Assembly: GCA_045134375.1 (NCBI GenBank)
Contig: JBGUVL010000035.1
Span: forward strand, 13,714 to 77,713
Length of the DNA stretch: 64,000 nucleotides
Reading direction: 5' to 3'
Origin: JBGUVL01 sp045134375
GTDB lineage: Bacteria; Bacillota_I; Bacilli_A; Erysipelotrichales; Erysipelotrichaceae
Of the stretch, positions 1 to 9,056 are shown piece after piece. Numbering within the stretch: position 1 is the stretch's first letter; every line of letters starts with the position of its first letter. The translations under genes and the position numbers were made by a program. Under the pieces are notes generated by a model that had not been told where the DNA came from, did no database searches, and saw nothing but the letters and a program-made list of their open reading frames with translations.

Positions 1-1
1 G

Positions 2-856
2 GAGCAATTTGATAGTGTGGAACGTTTGGCTTTGGCAGATGAGGATCAACTATATAAAGTATGGGAAGGATTGGGTTACTATAGTCGTGTACGTAATATG
101 AAAAAAGCGGCGCAGATTTGTGTGGAACACTACCAAGGGAAACTTCCTGTTGATTATGATGAATTGCTGCGCTTGCCTGGAATTGGTCCTTATACGGCAG
201 GGGCTATTGCCTCCATTGCTTATCAAGCTAAAGTTTGTGCTATTGATGGTAATGTCATGCGCATCTATGCTCGATTATTCGCATTAGAAGATAATATTAT
301 AAGCGAAGCTTTCAAAAAGAAAACAGCGAATTTGATCCAAAAGGATATGGCAAAGGATATGGGAATCTTTAATCAAGGATTGATGGATCTAGGAGCGACC
401 ATCTGCTTGCCAAATGGAAATCCTCGATGCAATATCTGTCCACTCAATGATCTTTGTCAGGCATATGCGCAAGGAAAACAAAACCGTTTGCCTAACCGCA
501 TCAAAAAAACAAAGCGAAAAGTTGAGAAATTAACGGTTGAGATCTATGTCTTTAACGATCAAGTATTACTTCATCGAAGAAGTGAGAAAGGATTGCTAGC
601 AGGGCTTTATGAATTTGTCAGCGTTGAAGGACACAAGGTCAAAAAGGACTATCCCAAACAGACGCAATATTTAGGAAAGACAAGACATGTATTTTCTCAT
701 CGTATTTGGGAGATGAAGGGATTTTTGATTCCTTGTGAGCAGTGCTTTGAAAAAGAAGGCTATTTTTGGGATAGCATTCATCAAATAGAAAACGTTTATT
801 CCATCCCTTCTGCATTTCAATTTTATAAAGAAAAACTGTTAAAATACAATGACTAG
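2..856 (+). CDS. mutY: A/G-specific adenine glycosylase MutY (5' end outside window)
   Basis: MutY removes adenine mispaired with 8-oxoguanine in base excision repair. The reading frame is open from base 2, so the N-terminus lies upstream of the window and the first Met-type codon at 17 is not the start. Visible are the WEGLGYYSR segment, the helix-hairpin-helix LPGIGPYTAGAI followed by the catalytic Asp of AIDGNVMRI, and the four-cysteine iron-sulfur loop C-x6-C-x2-C-x5-C around CLPNGNPRCNICPLNDLC. The C-terminal part has the NUDIX-like 8-oxoG recognition domain (LLHRRSEKGLLAGLYEF, then FSHRIW). It is followed after about 50 bases by an aspartokinase-like gene. Nothing looks broken apart from the window edge. 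Confidence 0.95.
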   Translation, partial: EQFDSVERLALADEDQLYKVWEGLGYYSRVRNMKKAAQICVEHYQGKLPVDYDELLRLPGIGPYTAGAIASIAYQAKVCAIDGNVMRIYARLFALEDNIISEAFKKKTANLIQKDMAKDMGIFNQGLMDLGATICLPNGNPRCNICPLNDLCQAYAQGKQNRLPNRIKKTKRKVEKLTVEIYVFNDQVLLHRRSEKGLLAGLYEFVSVEGHKVKKDYPKQTQYLGKTRHVFSHRIWEMKGFLIPCEQCFEKEGYFWDSIHQIENVYSIPSAFQFYKEKLLKYND

Positions 857-907
857 CCCAATCTTATAAGTCGCTTTATCATAGAGTAATAGCGAGGAGG
901 AAGAGGG

Positions 908-1642
908 ATGGAGCCAGTAGTAGAAAAGATCAAAGTAATGAAATTTGGCGGCACTTCATTAAAAAGTATTATCACACGTGAATATGTTTATGCTCATTTA
1001 ATGAAATATGCAGGAGAAAGTAAAATTATTTTGGTCGTTAGTGCGTTAGGCAGATATCCAAATGCTTTTGCGACAGATACGCTTTTATCCTATGCGAATG
1101 ATCGAATGAGCAAGGAGGAGCAAGCATGGCTGGCCTCCATTGGAGAGCAGTATGCCACTCTTCGTGTTTGCAGTGAATTGTTGGAACGTCGCTTAAAAGT
1201 ACGTGCCGTGAGCTATCGAGAAGCTGGGATCATTACGGATGAGCAATTTGATTATGCGAATGTACTTCGACTGGATGATCAATATATTCAATCCTATTTA
1301 AATCATTATGATATTCTTGTGATAGGTGGTTTTCTTGGTGTTAGTGAAAATGGTCGCTTGACAACCTTAGGAAGGGGAGGAAGTGATTATAGCGCTGTGT
1401 TATTGGCAGACATGATGCAACTAAAGGAAGTTGAAATCTATAGTGATGTTGATGGTGTCTATGATAGTGACCCTAATTTAAATAAACATGCGAAGAAATA
1501 TCCGCAATTAAGTTATGATGCAATGTTAAACCTAAAATCAAGAGTACTTCATGAACGTTGTGTCGATTACGCGAAAAAAGCAAAAATTGTCATTCATGTA
1601 TTAGGAACATTCAGTGAAAATGAGGGAACCTATGTAAAATAA
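908..1642 (+). CDS. Aspartokinase catalytic domain protein lacking ACT domains
   Basis: This 244-residue protein is an amino-acid kinase of the aspartokinase type. It has the KFGGTS nucleotide-binding motif at residues 12-17, the TTLGRGGSDYSA segment and the SDVDGVYDSDPN segment typical of aspartokinases. Family members usually run to 400 residues or more and end in two ACT domains that bind lysine or threonine. Here the protein stops straight after the kinase domain, so it should be insensitive to that feedback if active. The start follows AGGAGG at a good distance. Its neighbours (mutY and an amidase-fold protein) give no pathway clue. It could supply aspartyl phosphate for lysine/DAP or threonine synthesis, but that is inference. 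Confidence 0.82.
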   Translation: MEPVVEKIKVMKFGGTSLKSIITREYVYAHLMKYAGESKIILVVSALGRYPNAFATDTLLSYANDRMSKEEQAWLASIGEQYATLRVCSELLERRLKVRAVSYREAGIITDEQFDYANVLRLDDQYIQSYLNHYDILVIGGFLGVSENGRLTTLGRGGSDYSAVLLADMMQLKEVEIYSDVDGVYDSDPNLNKHAKKYPQLSYDAMLNLKSRVLHERCVDYAKKAKIVIHVLGTFSENEGTYVK

Positions 1643-1656
1643 AGGTTCCTTTCTAT
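1625..1656 (+). terminator. Possible terminator overlapping end of aspartokinase gene
   Basis: GGAACC and GGTTCC pair across a loop that contains the stop codon, and the right arm is followed by a T-rich run. The stem is only six to eight base pairs, so this is a weak candidate. Confidence 0.4.
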
Positions 1657-1740
1657 TTGGGGAAACCATTGTGAAAATCATTGTTTTCGCATATAATGAT
1701 GTCGTATTCAAAGAAATGAAAAAGGAAGGAGTGCTGAGGT

Positions 1741-3036
1741 ATGGCTTATGAACCACGAAGAAAAATGAAATGGAATGGGAAAATCCTATTATTATTGCTT
1801 GCTGTTTGTGTTGCGATTTCAGCATTCACGATTCATTATTTCATTCGACAAGAAGAGGAAGTACAGCAATTTAATGTTTGCGGTTTTTCGCATGAAAAAA
1901 GTAAGGATCGATTGGAAGTATCCTATCGCGATACTTATGAACTAAAGGACTATTTATTTTATGGGGAAAGCTTAGATCTTTTTCATGGGAAATATAATAT
2001 GGAAGAAAGTGATGAATTAGCTGGAAAAACAGTTATCCTACGCGATCTTTGTTCGGATAAAGAATATGCTTTTGTCATTCGTAATACCATCGATTCTCAG
2101 ATTATGTTACATAATATAAAAAAAGGATATTATGAGGTTTTTGTGGTAGAAAATTTAAAAGAAAAACGGGTTGTATTCCAGGAGAATATTAGTGACAGTA
2201 TCACTACAATACATCGCAATAATGCGAATTTAAAAGTAGAATTATTAGCGGATCAAAATTATTTCAATCAAAAAGGGGTATCTCTTCCACAAAACTATTT
2301 GTTTATTAAAGTAAGTAAAACCACCCTTCCAGAGAAGGACTATGATATTGCGATCGATCCTGGGAAATTGGATACGGATTTTCAATATGTCACGGATGAA
2401 GGCGGTAGTGCGAATGGTCTTATTGAATACCAGGAAACGTATCGAGCTGCACTTGAATTGAAAGAGCGTTTTGAAGCGGCGGGATTAAAAGTGTTGTTGG
2501 TAAGAGAGGAAGAGGAAGAAGTGAATAGTTATGGGGAAAATGGCAGACTTCATCGTGCGTATCAGGCGAATACAAAATATTATCTACGGTTGAGTTTTGA
2601 AGAAACGACCTATGATTATGATGGGATGAGCGTGACCTATTCTGCTCATGCGAATGGGACGATGAGCGATCAAGTAATTTACTATATCAAACGCAATTGT
2701 GGTGTTGCGATTTCCTCATTGTATAACACGATGAGTCCAGGAAGCTTTGCTGATGGATTATTACAAAGTAAATTAGATGGCAGATATTATGATGCGGATC
2801 TATGGATTCGTGAAGCTGGAGGTATGGCGACGCAGGCTGGGTGTTATTCCGAAAATGCAAAAGAAGGAACGGCTGCTTTTGCGAAAGACAATCGTCACGG
2901 AATGTATGCAGTAACGATTAATCTTGGTTATATCAGTAGTCAAAGTGATACACAGTATTGGAAAAATCATCGTGAGGAATATATGGATGCCATGGCCGAG
3001 GGGTTTATTCAATATTGGAATTTAAATCAAGAATAG
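1741..3036 (+). CDS. Membrane-anchored degenerate N-acetylmuramoyl-L-alanine amidase (Amidase_3 fold)
   Basis: The 431-residue protein has one N-terminal membrane segment (about residues 14-33), so most of it lies outside the membrane. Residues 201-425 follow the Amidase_3 (LytC/AmiC) pattern: YDIAIDPGK, then LIEYQETYRAALELKERFEAAG, then LHRAYQANTKYYLRLSF, then INLGYISSQSD near the end. The enzymatic residues are mostly gone. The zinc histidine of the DxGHGG motif is Lys209, the SIHAN histidine is absent in LRLSFEE, and the Glu of the vElGFlsN motif is Asn394. Only the first Glu ligand seems kept (Glu229). It is therefore probably a peptidoglycan-binding or regulatory pseudoenzyme. Residues 40-200 match nothing I recognise. 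Confidence 0.7.
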   Translation: MAYEPRRKMKWNGKILLLLLAVCVAISAFTIHYFIRQEEEVQQFNVCGFSHEKSKDRLEVSYRDTYELKDYLFYGESLDLFHGKYNMEESDELAGKTVILRDLCSDKEYAFVIRNTIDSQIMLHNIKKGYYEVFVVENLKEKRVVFQENISDSITTIHRNNANLKVELLADQNYFNQKGVSLPQNYLFIKVSKTTLPEKDYDIAIDPGKLDTDFQYVTDEGGSANGLIEYQETYRAALELKERFEAAGLKVLLVREEEEEVNSYGENGRLHRAYQANTKYYLRLSFEETTYDYDGMSVTYSAHANGTMSDQVIYYIKRNCGVAISSLYNTMSPGSFADGLLQSKLDGRYYDADLWIREAGGMATQAGCYSENAKEGTAAFAKDNRHGMYAVTINLGYISSQSDTQYWKNHREEYMDAMAEGFIQYWNLNQE

Positions 3037-3051
3037 AAATGGGGGAATAGG

Positions 3052-4914
3052 ATGCGATATCAAATTGTGAGAGGAAGCAAAGCATTCGGTGCCCAGGAGG
3101 TATTTGAAAATATCACCTTCGAGGTAAAAGATAAAGAAAAAGTAGCGATTGTTGGAAGAAACGGCTGTGGGAAAAGTACGTTATTAAAAATAATCTGTGG
3201 TGAAGAATTTTTGGATCAAGGAGAGATTCATAAGGAAAAGGCAACCACGATTGGATATTTGGCTCAGACGACATTTGCGGATGAAACTTGCACCGTGGAA
3301 GAAGATTTTGAAAAAATGTTTGAAACGCTGCATCAGATGGAAAAAGAAATGAATCTTATCAGTGAAAAAATGGTCTACGATCATAGTGAAGAAATACTGA
3401 ATGAATACGCGAATTTACAAGAACGTTTTGAGGAATTCGGTGGCTATACGTATCGAATGGAGATAATGAATATCTTTACTCGCTTTGGTTTTCAAGAAGA
3501 AGAACTGAAAAAGCCTTTGAATACTTTTTCTGGAGGACAGAAAACGAGAATTGCTTTTGTAAAACTATTGTTAAGCAAACCGGATATTTTATTATTGGAT
3601 GAACCAACCAATCATTTGGATCTGGAGACGATTGAGTGGTTGGAAGGTTATGTGAAACGATATCCAAAAGCGGTTGTGATGGTTTCTCACGATCGTACTT
3701 TCTTGGATAATGTTGTCGATGTTGTTTACGAATTAGAATATGGTGTCATGCGGCGTTATCCTGGAAATTATAGTCATTATGTCGAAGTGAAAAAAAGTGA
3801 TGTCGAACGTCAAAAAAGTGCTTTTGTCAGACAGCAGAAAGAAATTGCTCATTTAGAGGAATTGATCGATAAATTTCGTTATAAGGCGAGCAAAGCAAAA
3901 TTTGCCCAATCGAAAATAAAATATTTAGAACGCATGGAAAAAATTGAAGATCGCCAAGTGGATGAAAAGAGTTTTAAAGCGCATTTTTCATCCGCGGTGA
4001 AAGGAGGCAATCAGGTTCTTCGCGTGGATCATTTAAAGATTGGATATGGGCAAGTACTTTGTGATATTAGTTTTGATTTATTACGAGGTAGTCGTTGCGC
4101 TGTCATTGGAAAAAATGGTACCGGAAAAAGTACTTTGATGAAGACGTTGATGGGGAAGATACCTGCTTTAGGAGGAGAATATCTGTTGGGACATCAAATC
4201 GAAGTTGGTTATTTCGATCAGGAATTGGCGCAATTTAATTCTGCAAATACAGTATTAGAAGAATTATGGGGATGTTTTCCGGAATTGGATCATACGGCGA
4301 TTCGAAATGCGTTAGGTTGTTTTCTTTTTTCTGGCGAAGAAGTATTTAAGGAAGTAAGTGTTTTATCCGGTGGAGAAAAAGTCCGATTAACTTTAGCAAA
4401 GTTAATGTTGGAACATGGCAATTTATTGTTGTTGGATGAACCTACTAACCATCTTGATATTCCAGGAAAAGAAGCGTTAGAAGACTCTCTTTTTGATTAT
4501 GATGGCACGTTATTGTTTGTTTCTCACGATCGCTATTTCATAAAACAGATGGCAACTGCTATTTTAGAACTTTCAACGGATGGTAGTGCAACCTATTATC
4601 CATTAAGTTATGAAGAATATCTACATCGCAATGATCGAATAGAGAAGAAAGAAAGTCCAATCGAAGGAAATAAGAAAAAAGAAAAACCACGGCTCATTAA
4701 TTATGGAAAAGAGATCTCTCGATTGGAAAAGAAGATTGAAGAAAAAGAGATTTTATTAGAAGAATTAAGAGAATTGCGCTATGAACCAGAATATTACCAA
4801 GATAGTAGAAAAATGGCAAAATTAGATAGTGAAATTGATGATGTACATAATGAAATTGAAAATATGATGCGGCAATGGGAAGAATATAGTGAAATCATGG
4901 AAGAGAACCGATGA
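3052..4914 (+). CDS. ABC-F family ATPase (YdiF/Uup-like)
   Basis: This 620-residue cytoplasmic protein has two ABC ATPase domains and no membrane segments, which defines the ABC-F family that acts on ribosomes. Walker A motifs are GRNGCGKST (residues 35-43) and GKNGTGKST (about 354-362). Signatures are FSGGQKTRIA and LSGGEKVRLT, and both Walker B motifs read LLLDEPTNHLD. The charged linker between the domains carries the family's interdomain arm, and a lysine/glutamate-rich coiled coil ends the protein. Members act in translation quality control or antibiotic protection. Length and coiled-coil tail fit the housekeeping YdiF/Uup type better than a dedicated resistance protein. The gene ends inside a strong terminator. 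Confidence 0.93.
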   Translation: MRYQIVRGSKAFGAQEVFENITFEVKDKEKVAIVGRNGCGKSTLLKIICGEEFLDQGEIHKEKATTIGYLAQTTFADETCTVEEDFEKMFETLHQMEKEMNLISEKMVYDHSEEILNEYANLQERFEEFGGYTYRMEIMNIFTRFGFQEEELKKPLNTFSGGQKTRIAFVKLLLSKPDILLLDEPTNHLDLETIEWLEGYVKRYPKAVVMVSHDRTFLDNVVDVVYELEYGVMRRYPGNYSHYVEVKKSDVERQKSAFVRQQKEIAHLEELIDKFRYKASKAKFAQSKIKYLERMEKIEDRQVDEKSFKAHFSSAVKGGNQVLRVDHLKIGYGQVLCDISFDLLRGSRCAVIGKNGTGKSTLMKTLMGKIPALGGEYLLGHQIEVGYFDQELAQFNSANTVLEELWGCFPELDHTAIRNALGCFLFSGEEVFKEVSVLSGGEKVRLTLAKLMLEHGNLLLLDEPTNHLDIPGKEALEDSLFDYDGTLLFVSHDRYFIKQMATAILELSTDGSATYYPLSYEEYLHRNDRIEKKESPIEGNKKKEKPRLINYGKEISRLEKKIEEKEILLEELRELRYEPEYYQDSRKMAKLDSEIDDVHNEIENMMRQWEEYSEIMEENR

Positions 4915-4928
4915 TCTCTTCCTTTTTC
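4899..4928 (+). terminator. Rho-independent terminator of the ABC-F gene
   Basis: GGAAGAGA pairs perfectly with TCTCTTCC over an eight-base loop and is followed by TTTTT. The left arm and stop codon lie inside the gene's 3' end. It separates the ABC-F gene from the feo promoter. Confidence 0.8.
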
Positions 4929-4972
4929 ATATGTCAAAAGTTAACTAAATAAAACATTTTGTTGAAATTTTA

Positions 4973-5001
4973 TTGACAGAATCAGAAGAAAGGAGTAAGA
5001 T
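4973..5001 (+). promoter_or_regulatory. feo operon promoter
   Basis: A consensus -35 TTGACA (4973-4978) lies 17 bases ahead of a -10 TAAGAT (4996-5001). The operator palindrome begins nine bases after the -10, so transcription should start at or within it. Confidence 0.8.
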
Positions 5002-5009
5002 GATTAAGG

Positions 5010-5027
5010 AGTTAGATATATCTAACT
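5010..5027. promoter_or_regulatory. Likely iron-regulator operator of feo (perfect palindrome)
   Basis: The 18-base sequence reads AGTTAG-ATATAT-CTAACT and is a perfect inverted repeat. It lies just after the feo -10 box, a position where a bound repressor would block transcription. The arms and 6-base spacing are the same as in the site at 34956-34973, next to the DtxR-family gene in this window. Confidence 0.78.
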
Positions 5028-5044
5028 ATATTTTTTGTTTATTG

Positions 5045-5062
5045 AGTTAGCTATTTATAACT
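5045..5062. promoter_or_regulatory. Second, imperfect operator copy in feo leader
   Basis: AGTTAG and ATAACT flank six bases, giving the same 18-base architecture as the upstream perfect site with one arm degraded. It lies nine bases before the feoA ribosome site. Two sites per promoter is also the arrangement at 34.95-35.04 kb. Confidence 0.5.
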
Positions 5063-5083
5063 TTAAAGATTGAGGAGGAAATC

Positions 5084-5296
5084 ATGATGCCGTTACTATT
5101 TGCTGAATTGAATGAAAGTAAGGTAATTAAACGTATTTCCGGTAATGCAGAAATCAAACATCACTTGGAGAATTTAGGGTTTGTTCCAGGAAGTTCGATA
5201 CGCGTTGTAAATAAAACATTGGGAAATATGATTGTTGATATTAAAGATGTAAGGGTTGCTATCGCAAAAGATCTAGCGAGAAAAATTATGGTTTAA
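5084..5296 (+). CDS. feoA: FeoA domain protein (first copy)
   Basis: This 70-residue SH3-like FeoA protein starts the ferrous-iron uptake operon. It has the family pattern of small beta-strands with HLENLGFVPGSSIRVVN and ends DVRVAIAKDLARKIMV. FeoA works with the FeoB permease at the inner face of the membrane. The strong ribosome site GAGGAGG fits either the Met at 5084 or the one at 5087. A second FeoA follows after 15 bases, an arrangement also seen in other Firmicute feo operons. Confidence 0.92.
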   Translation: MMPLLFAELNESKVIKRISGNAEIKHHLENLGFVPGSSIRVVNKTLGNMIVDIKDVRVAIAKDLARKIMV

Positions 5297-5311
5297 GTAG
5301 GAGGAATTGGA

Positions 5312-5530
5312 ATGAATTTAAAAGAAGCAAAAATTGGAACTACCGTGGTCGTGAAAAAGTTAAACGCCCAAGGTGCTTTAAAGCGCCGTATCATGGATAT
5401 GGGTATCACCAAAGGAGTTGGCATTTATATAAGAAAGGTAGCGCCGTTAGGCGATCCCATTGAGGTTTGTGTAAGAGATTATGAATTATCATTAAGAAAA
5501 GCCGATGCTGCGATGATTGAAGTGGAGTAG
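5312..5530 (+). CDS. feoA: FeoA domain protein (second copy)
   Basis: A second 72-residue FeoA, with the typical GTTVVVKKLNAQGALKRRIMDMG and KVAPLGDPIEVCVRDYELSLRK segments. It is closer to the canonical FeoA consensus than the first copy. It lies between feoA and feoB, with its own GGAGG ribosome site, and should be cotranscribed. The two copies are divergent, so they may have separate tasks on FeoB; that is inference. Confidence 0.93.
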   Translation: MNLKEAKIGTTVVVKKLNAQGALKRRIMDMGITKGVGIYIRKVAPLGDPIEVCVRDYELSLRKADAAMIEVE

Positions 5531-5590
5531 CATCTTATTTTTCAAATCATAAGTTAGATAAAGCTAATAATAGAAGAAGGAGGAAATGGA

Positions 5591-7693
5591 ATGAATATTA
5601 ATGTAGCATTAGCTGGTAATCCAAATAGTGGGAAAACAACTTTATTTAATGTATTAACCGGAGCGAATCAGTTCGTAGGGAATTGGCCAGGTGTAACCGT
5701 TGAGAAAAAGGAGGGGAGATACAAAGCAGATAAGGAAATTCGAATTACGGATTTACCTGGTATCTATTCTTTATCCCCTTATACTTTGGAGGAAGTGGTT
5801 TCCCGTGAGTTTTTGTTGAAAGAATCTGTCGATGTTATTTTAAATATCGTGGATGGTTCCAATTTGGAACGAAATCTTTATTTAACAACCCAATTACTAG
5901 AATTAGGGATTCCTGTGGTTGTCGCTGTTAATATGTTGGATGTTATTGAAAAGCGTGGGGATCGAATCGATTATGCATTTTTAGCAACGAAATTGGATTG
6001 TCCAGTCGTACCCATTTCTGCTTTGAAGAATAAGGGAATCGTAGAAATGATGAACTGTGTAAAAAAAGTTTCTTTTTCTGATTGCAACCCCAAAAATATC
6101 TATGATAAAAAAATGAATGACGTATTACAGTCACTGGCATTGTCAATACCAAAGCAAATTGCGGAAAAGAAAGCGTTATTTTATAGTGTTAAATTATTTG
6201 AAAGAGATGAAAAAATCATTTCCGATTTAAGCGTGAGCTTGAATGATCAAAGGATAGAAGAATTGGAAAAAACGTTCGATGATGATAGTGAAAGTATCAT
6301 TACCAATGCGAGATATTCTTATATTACCAGCATCATTGAAAAATGTTATAAAAAAGGGAATCGGGAAAGATTATCGACTTCGGATAAAATAGATCGAATT
6401 GTGACAAATCGTATTTTAGCATTACCGATTTTTGCTTTTGTGATGTTTGTTGTATATTATGTTTCCGTTACAACAGTAGGGACAATGGTAACCGATTGGA
6501 CCAATGATGTTCTATTTGGAGAAATAATTCCACCTGCAATCGAAAGTTTTTTATCTTCGATCCATTGTTCACCATGGCTACAAGGCCTCATTTTGCATGG
6601 TATTGTAGGTGGTGTTGGTGCTGTCTTAGGATTTGTTCCTCAAATGTTTGTTCTATTTGCGTTTTTAGCAGCCTTAGAGGATTGTGGCTATATGGCACGT
6701 GTTGCTTTTATTATGGATCGTATTTTTCGAAAATTTGGATTATCTGGGAAATCATTTATTCCTATGCTAATTGGTAGTGGTTGTGGTGTTCCTGGTATCA
6801 TGGCGAGCCGTACCATTGAAAGTGATCGGGATCGTAAGATGACCATTATAATAACCACATTCATTCCTTGTGGGGCAAAACTACCTATTATTGCTTTGAT
6901 TGCAGGGGCATTATTTAATGGGGCTTCCTGGGTAGCACCAAGTGCTTATTTCCTAGGGGTTGCTGCAATTATCGTTTCGGGAATCATTTTGAAGAAGACA
7001 AAATGGTTTGTAGGAGATCCTGCACCATTCGTTATGGAAATGCCAGCCTATCATGTACCGAGAGTAGTCAATGTCTTAAGAAGTATGTGGGAACGTGGAT
7101 GGTCATTCATCAAAAAAGCAGGAACGATTATTTTGTTTTCCACCATTATCATTTGGTTCTTACAATCCTTTGGAATGGAATCGGGAAGTTTTGCGATGGT
7201 CGAAGATAGGAATCATAGTTTCTTAGCCATGATAGGTCAAACTTTTGCTTGGCTCTTTGCTCCTTTAGGTTGGGGTAATTGGAAAGCAGCCGTCGCTACG
7301 ATTACAGGTCTTATCGCGAAAGAAAATGTTGTTGCAACATTTGGTCAGCTGTATGGATTTGCAGAAGTGGCAGAAGATGGAAGTGAAATCTGGGGAACGT
7401 TATCCTCTAGCTTTAGCACCTTATCCGCTTATTCCTTCTTAACCTTTAATCTATTATGTGCCCCATGTTTTGCAGCAATCGGAGCAATCAAAAGAGAGAT
7501 GAATAATGAAAAATGGACATTGTTTGCGATTGTTTATCAGTGTGTATTTGCTTATGCGATTGCATTGTTGATTTATCAGATGGGCATTGTTATGACAAGC
7601 GGAACGATTACCATGGGAACCATTTTTGCGGTTGCTGTAATGGTGATATTAATCTATTTGCTGGTTCGACCAGCAAAGCGTTCCGCAAAATAG
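5591..7693 (+). CDS. feoB: Ferrous iron permease FeoB
   Basis: FeoB imports Fe(II) across the cytoplasmic membrane. The N-terminal G domain shows G1 GNPNSGKTT (residues 8-16), G3 DLPG and G4 NMLD. It is followed by a helical linker and a polytopic membrane part from about residue 278. The membrane part has the conserved GSGCGVPGIMASRTI and IPCGAKLPI segments. At 700 residues it is full length. A strong AAGGAGG sets the start. The Cys-rich FeoB-associated peptide that often follows feoB is missing here and is found instead at 35.1 kb. No clear terminator follows; the IS110 element lies downstream. Confidence 0.96.
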   Translation: MNINVALAGNPNSGKTTLFNVLTGANQFVGNWPGVTVEKKEGRYKADKEIRITDLPGIYSLSPYTLEEVVSREFLLKESVDVILNIVDGSNLERNLYLTTQLLELGIPVVVAVNMLDVIEKRGDRIDYAFLATKLDCPVVPISALKNKGIVEMMNCVKKVSFSDCNPKNIYDKKMNDVLQSLALSIPKQIAEKKALFYSVKLFERDEKIISDLSVSLNDQRIEELEKTFDDDSESIITNARYSYITSIIEKCYKKGNRERLSTSDKIDRIVTNRILALPIFAFVMFVVYYVSVTTVGTMVTDWTNDVLFGEIIPPAIESFLSSIHCSPWLQGLILHGIVGGVGAVLGFVPQMFVLFAFLAALEDCGYMARVAFIMDRIFRKFGLSGKSFIPMLIGSGCGVPGIMASRTIESDRDRKMTIIITTFIPCGAKLPIIALIAGALFNGASWVAPSAYFLGVAAIIVSGIILKKTKWFVGDPAPFVMEMPAYHVPRVVNVLRSMWERGWSFIKKAGTIILFSTIIIWFLQSFGMESGSFAMVEDRNHSFLAMIGQTFAWLFAPLGWGNWKAAVATITGLIAKENVVATFGQLYGFAEVAEDGSEIWGTLSSSFSTLSAYSFLTFNLLCAPCFAAIGAIKREMNNEKWTLFAIVYQCVFAYAIALLIYQMGIVMTSGTITMGTIFAVAVMVILIYLLVRPAKRSAK

Positions 7694-7889
7694 CATCGGT
7701 TGAAATAGAAAAAATAAGGAAGACCAGCTATGAATCTGTCAAGTAAAAATGAATAGATTTGTACATTTTCTTTAAATTAAATTTTGGGTATACAAAAACT
7801 CATTTATTTAAGTCATCTTAAATAACGCACTGAAATAGATGATATGTATATGCCAAAATATTAGTTCTTTGAAAAATTATCGTTTGAAA
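7694..7889. other. Intergenic region with right flank of the IS110 element
   Basis: This 196-base A+T-rich stretch lies between the feoB stop and the transposase stop. It must contain the right end of the insertion sequence, but IS110-type elements lack long terminal inverted repeats and I cannot place the junction. No gene is seen. Confidence 0.4.
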
Positions 7890-9056
7890 TTATTGGTATT
7901 TAAATTCTTCGTTAGGATGATTTAAGATCCAAAAGATATATCGACAAAGTTTGGCAGCACAATGCCCTAATGCATTGTAATGAGACTTTCCTTGAGATTT
8001 CTTTAATTCAAAAAAGTCTTTCATAGATCCAGGTCTTCTGGTCATATTGTATGCTGACCATATAAGAGCGTATCTTAAAAGTTTACTTCCTCTTTTAGAC
8101 ATTCTGGTTCTATTTGCACTCCATGTCCCCGATTGTCTTACCTTTGGATCAAGTCCTGCATAAGCAACTAGCTTTTTTGGAGAATCAAATCGTGTTATAT
8201 TAATTATGGCAGACATGATATAACCGATTTCTATATCGTTAATTCCGATTAACTGATGTAATGGAGAATTAAGTACAGTGGGATGTTTCTTGATTTCCTT
8301 TTCGATTCTATCAATCTGCTTTTCTTTTAGATCTAAGGTTTCAATACATTGAGTGATATTTAAACCAATACTTAAAGAGTGAATACCAATAGAAGTTTTA
8401 GCTGCTTTCTTAACAGCTTCAATTTTAGATACAGGATATTTCCCCATGGAAGCTGTTTTAACTAAGTTTTTGAGCTTATCTATTCTTACTTCAGAAATAT
8501 CCTTAGCAGTTGGATATTCCTTTAAAATAGCTCTAATACCAGCGGTATTGATATCTACAAGAGATTCAAGTTCAGGGAATACTCTATCAAGATAAGACTT
8601 AAGTTTGATCTTCATTTTAGATACATCAGTCATCAAGAACTGTCTTTGAAAAGCTAACTCTTTAAGTTCATTATTCAAAAATTCTTCATTATTTAGATTT
8701 AAATGTTCAAACGATAAAAACTGCGCGATAGCCTTGGAATCGATATTATCATTCTTGGCATCACGTAAAGAAATAGATCTAAACTTACTAGTCATATAAG
8801 GGTTGATTAAATAACACTTATATTTCTTAGAAGTTAGATAATTGAATAAGGTTTGATGATAGTGACCTGTAGATTCAAAACCAATCATTATCTCATTATC
8901 CTTATTCTTCCTAAGATTCGCTAATAATGTTTTAAAGCCTTTATCATCATTAGTGAAGTGTAGTGAATCAAGTATTATTTCACCTGTAGATGGATTATAG
9001 ATACTTGCGACGTGTTCATATTTGGCAACGTCAATGCCACAAAACAGTTTAGTCAT
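7890..9056 (-). CDS. IS110-family transposase (DEDD recombinase)
   Basis: This 388-residue protein has the IS110 two-domain layout. The N-terminal DEDD RuvC-like domain shows the first Asp in FCGIDVAK, the Glu in IGFESTGHYH, and the later acidic pair in LRDAKNDNIDSKAI. The C-terminal Transposase_20 domain has LVAYAGLDPKVRQSGTW, with the conserved serine, and RGSKLLRYALIWSA. Members recombine DNA using a bridge RNA encoded in the element's noncoding end. The reading frame is intact, so the element may still be active. It lies between feoB and map and faces the opposite way. Confidence 0.95.
   Translation of the reverse strand: MTKLFCGIDVAKYEHVASIYNPSTGEIILDSLHFTNDDKGFKTLLANLRKNKDNEIMIGFESTGHYHQTLFNYLTSKKYKCYLINPYMTSKFRSISLRDAKNDNIDSKAIAQFLSFEHLNLNNEEFLNNELKELAFQRQFLMTDVSKMKIKLKSYLDRVFPELESLVDINTAGIRAILKEYPTAKDISEVRIDKLKNLVKTASMGKYPVSKIEAVKKAAKTSIGIHSLSIGLNITQCIETLDLKEKQIDRIEKEIKKHPTVLNSPLHQLIGINDIEIGYIMSAIINITRFDSPKKLVAYAGLDPKVRQSGTWSANRTRMSKRGSKLLRYALIWSAYNMTRRPGSMKDFFELKKSQGKSHYNALGHCAAKLCRYIFWILNHPNEEFKYQ

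Noticed and set aside
17..856. MutY as a gene truncated by mutation at its 5' end
   Set aside because: The frame is open to the first bases of the window, so the missing N-terminus is explained by the window edge.
5045..5062. The second feo site as a transcription attenuator stem
   Set aside because: Arms are short and no T run follows; match in size and spacing to the operator pattern is the better explanation.
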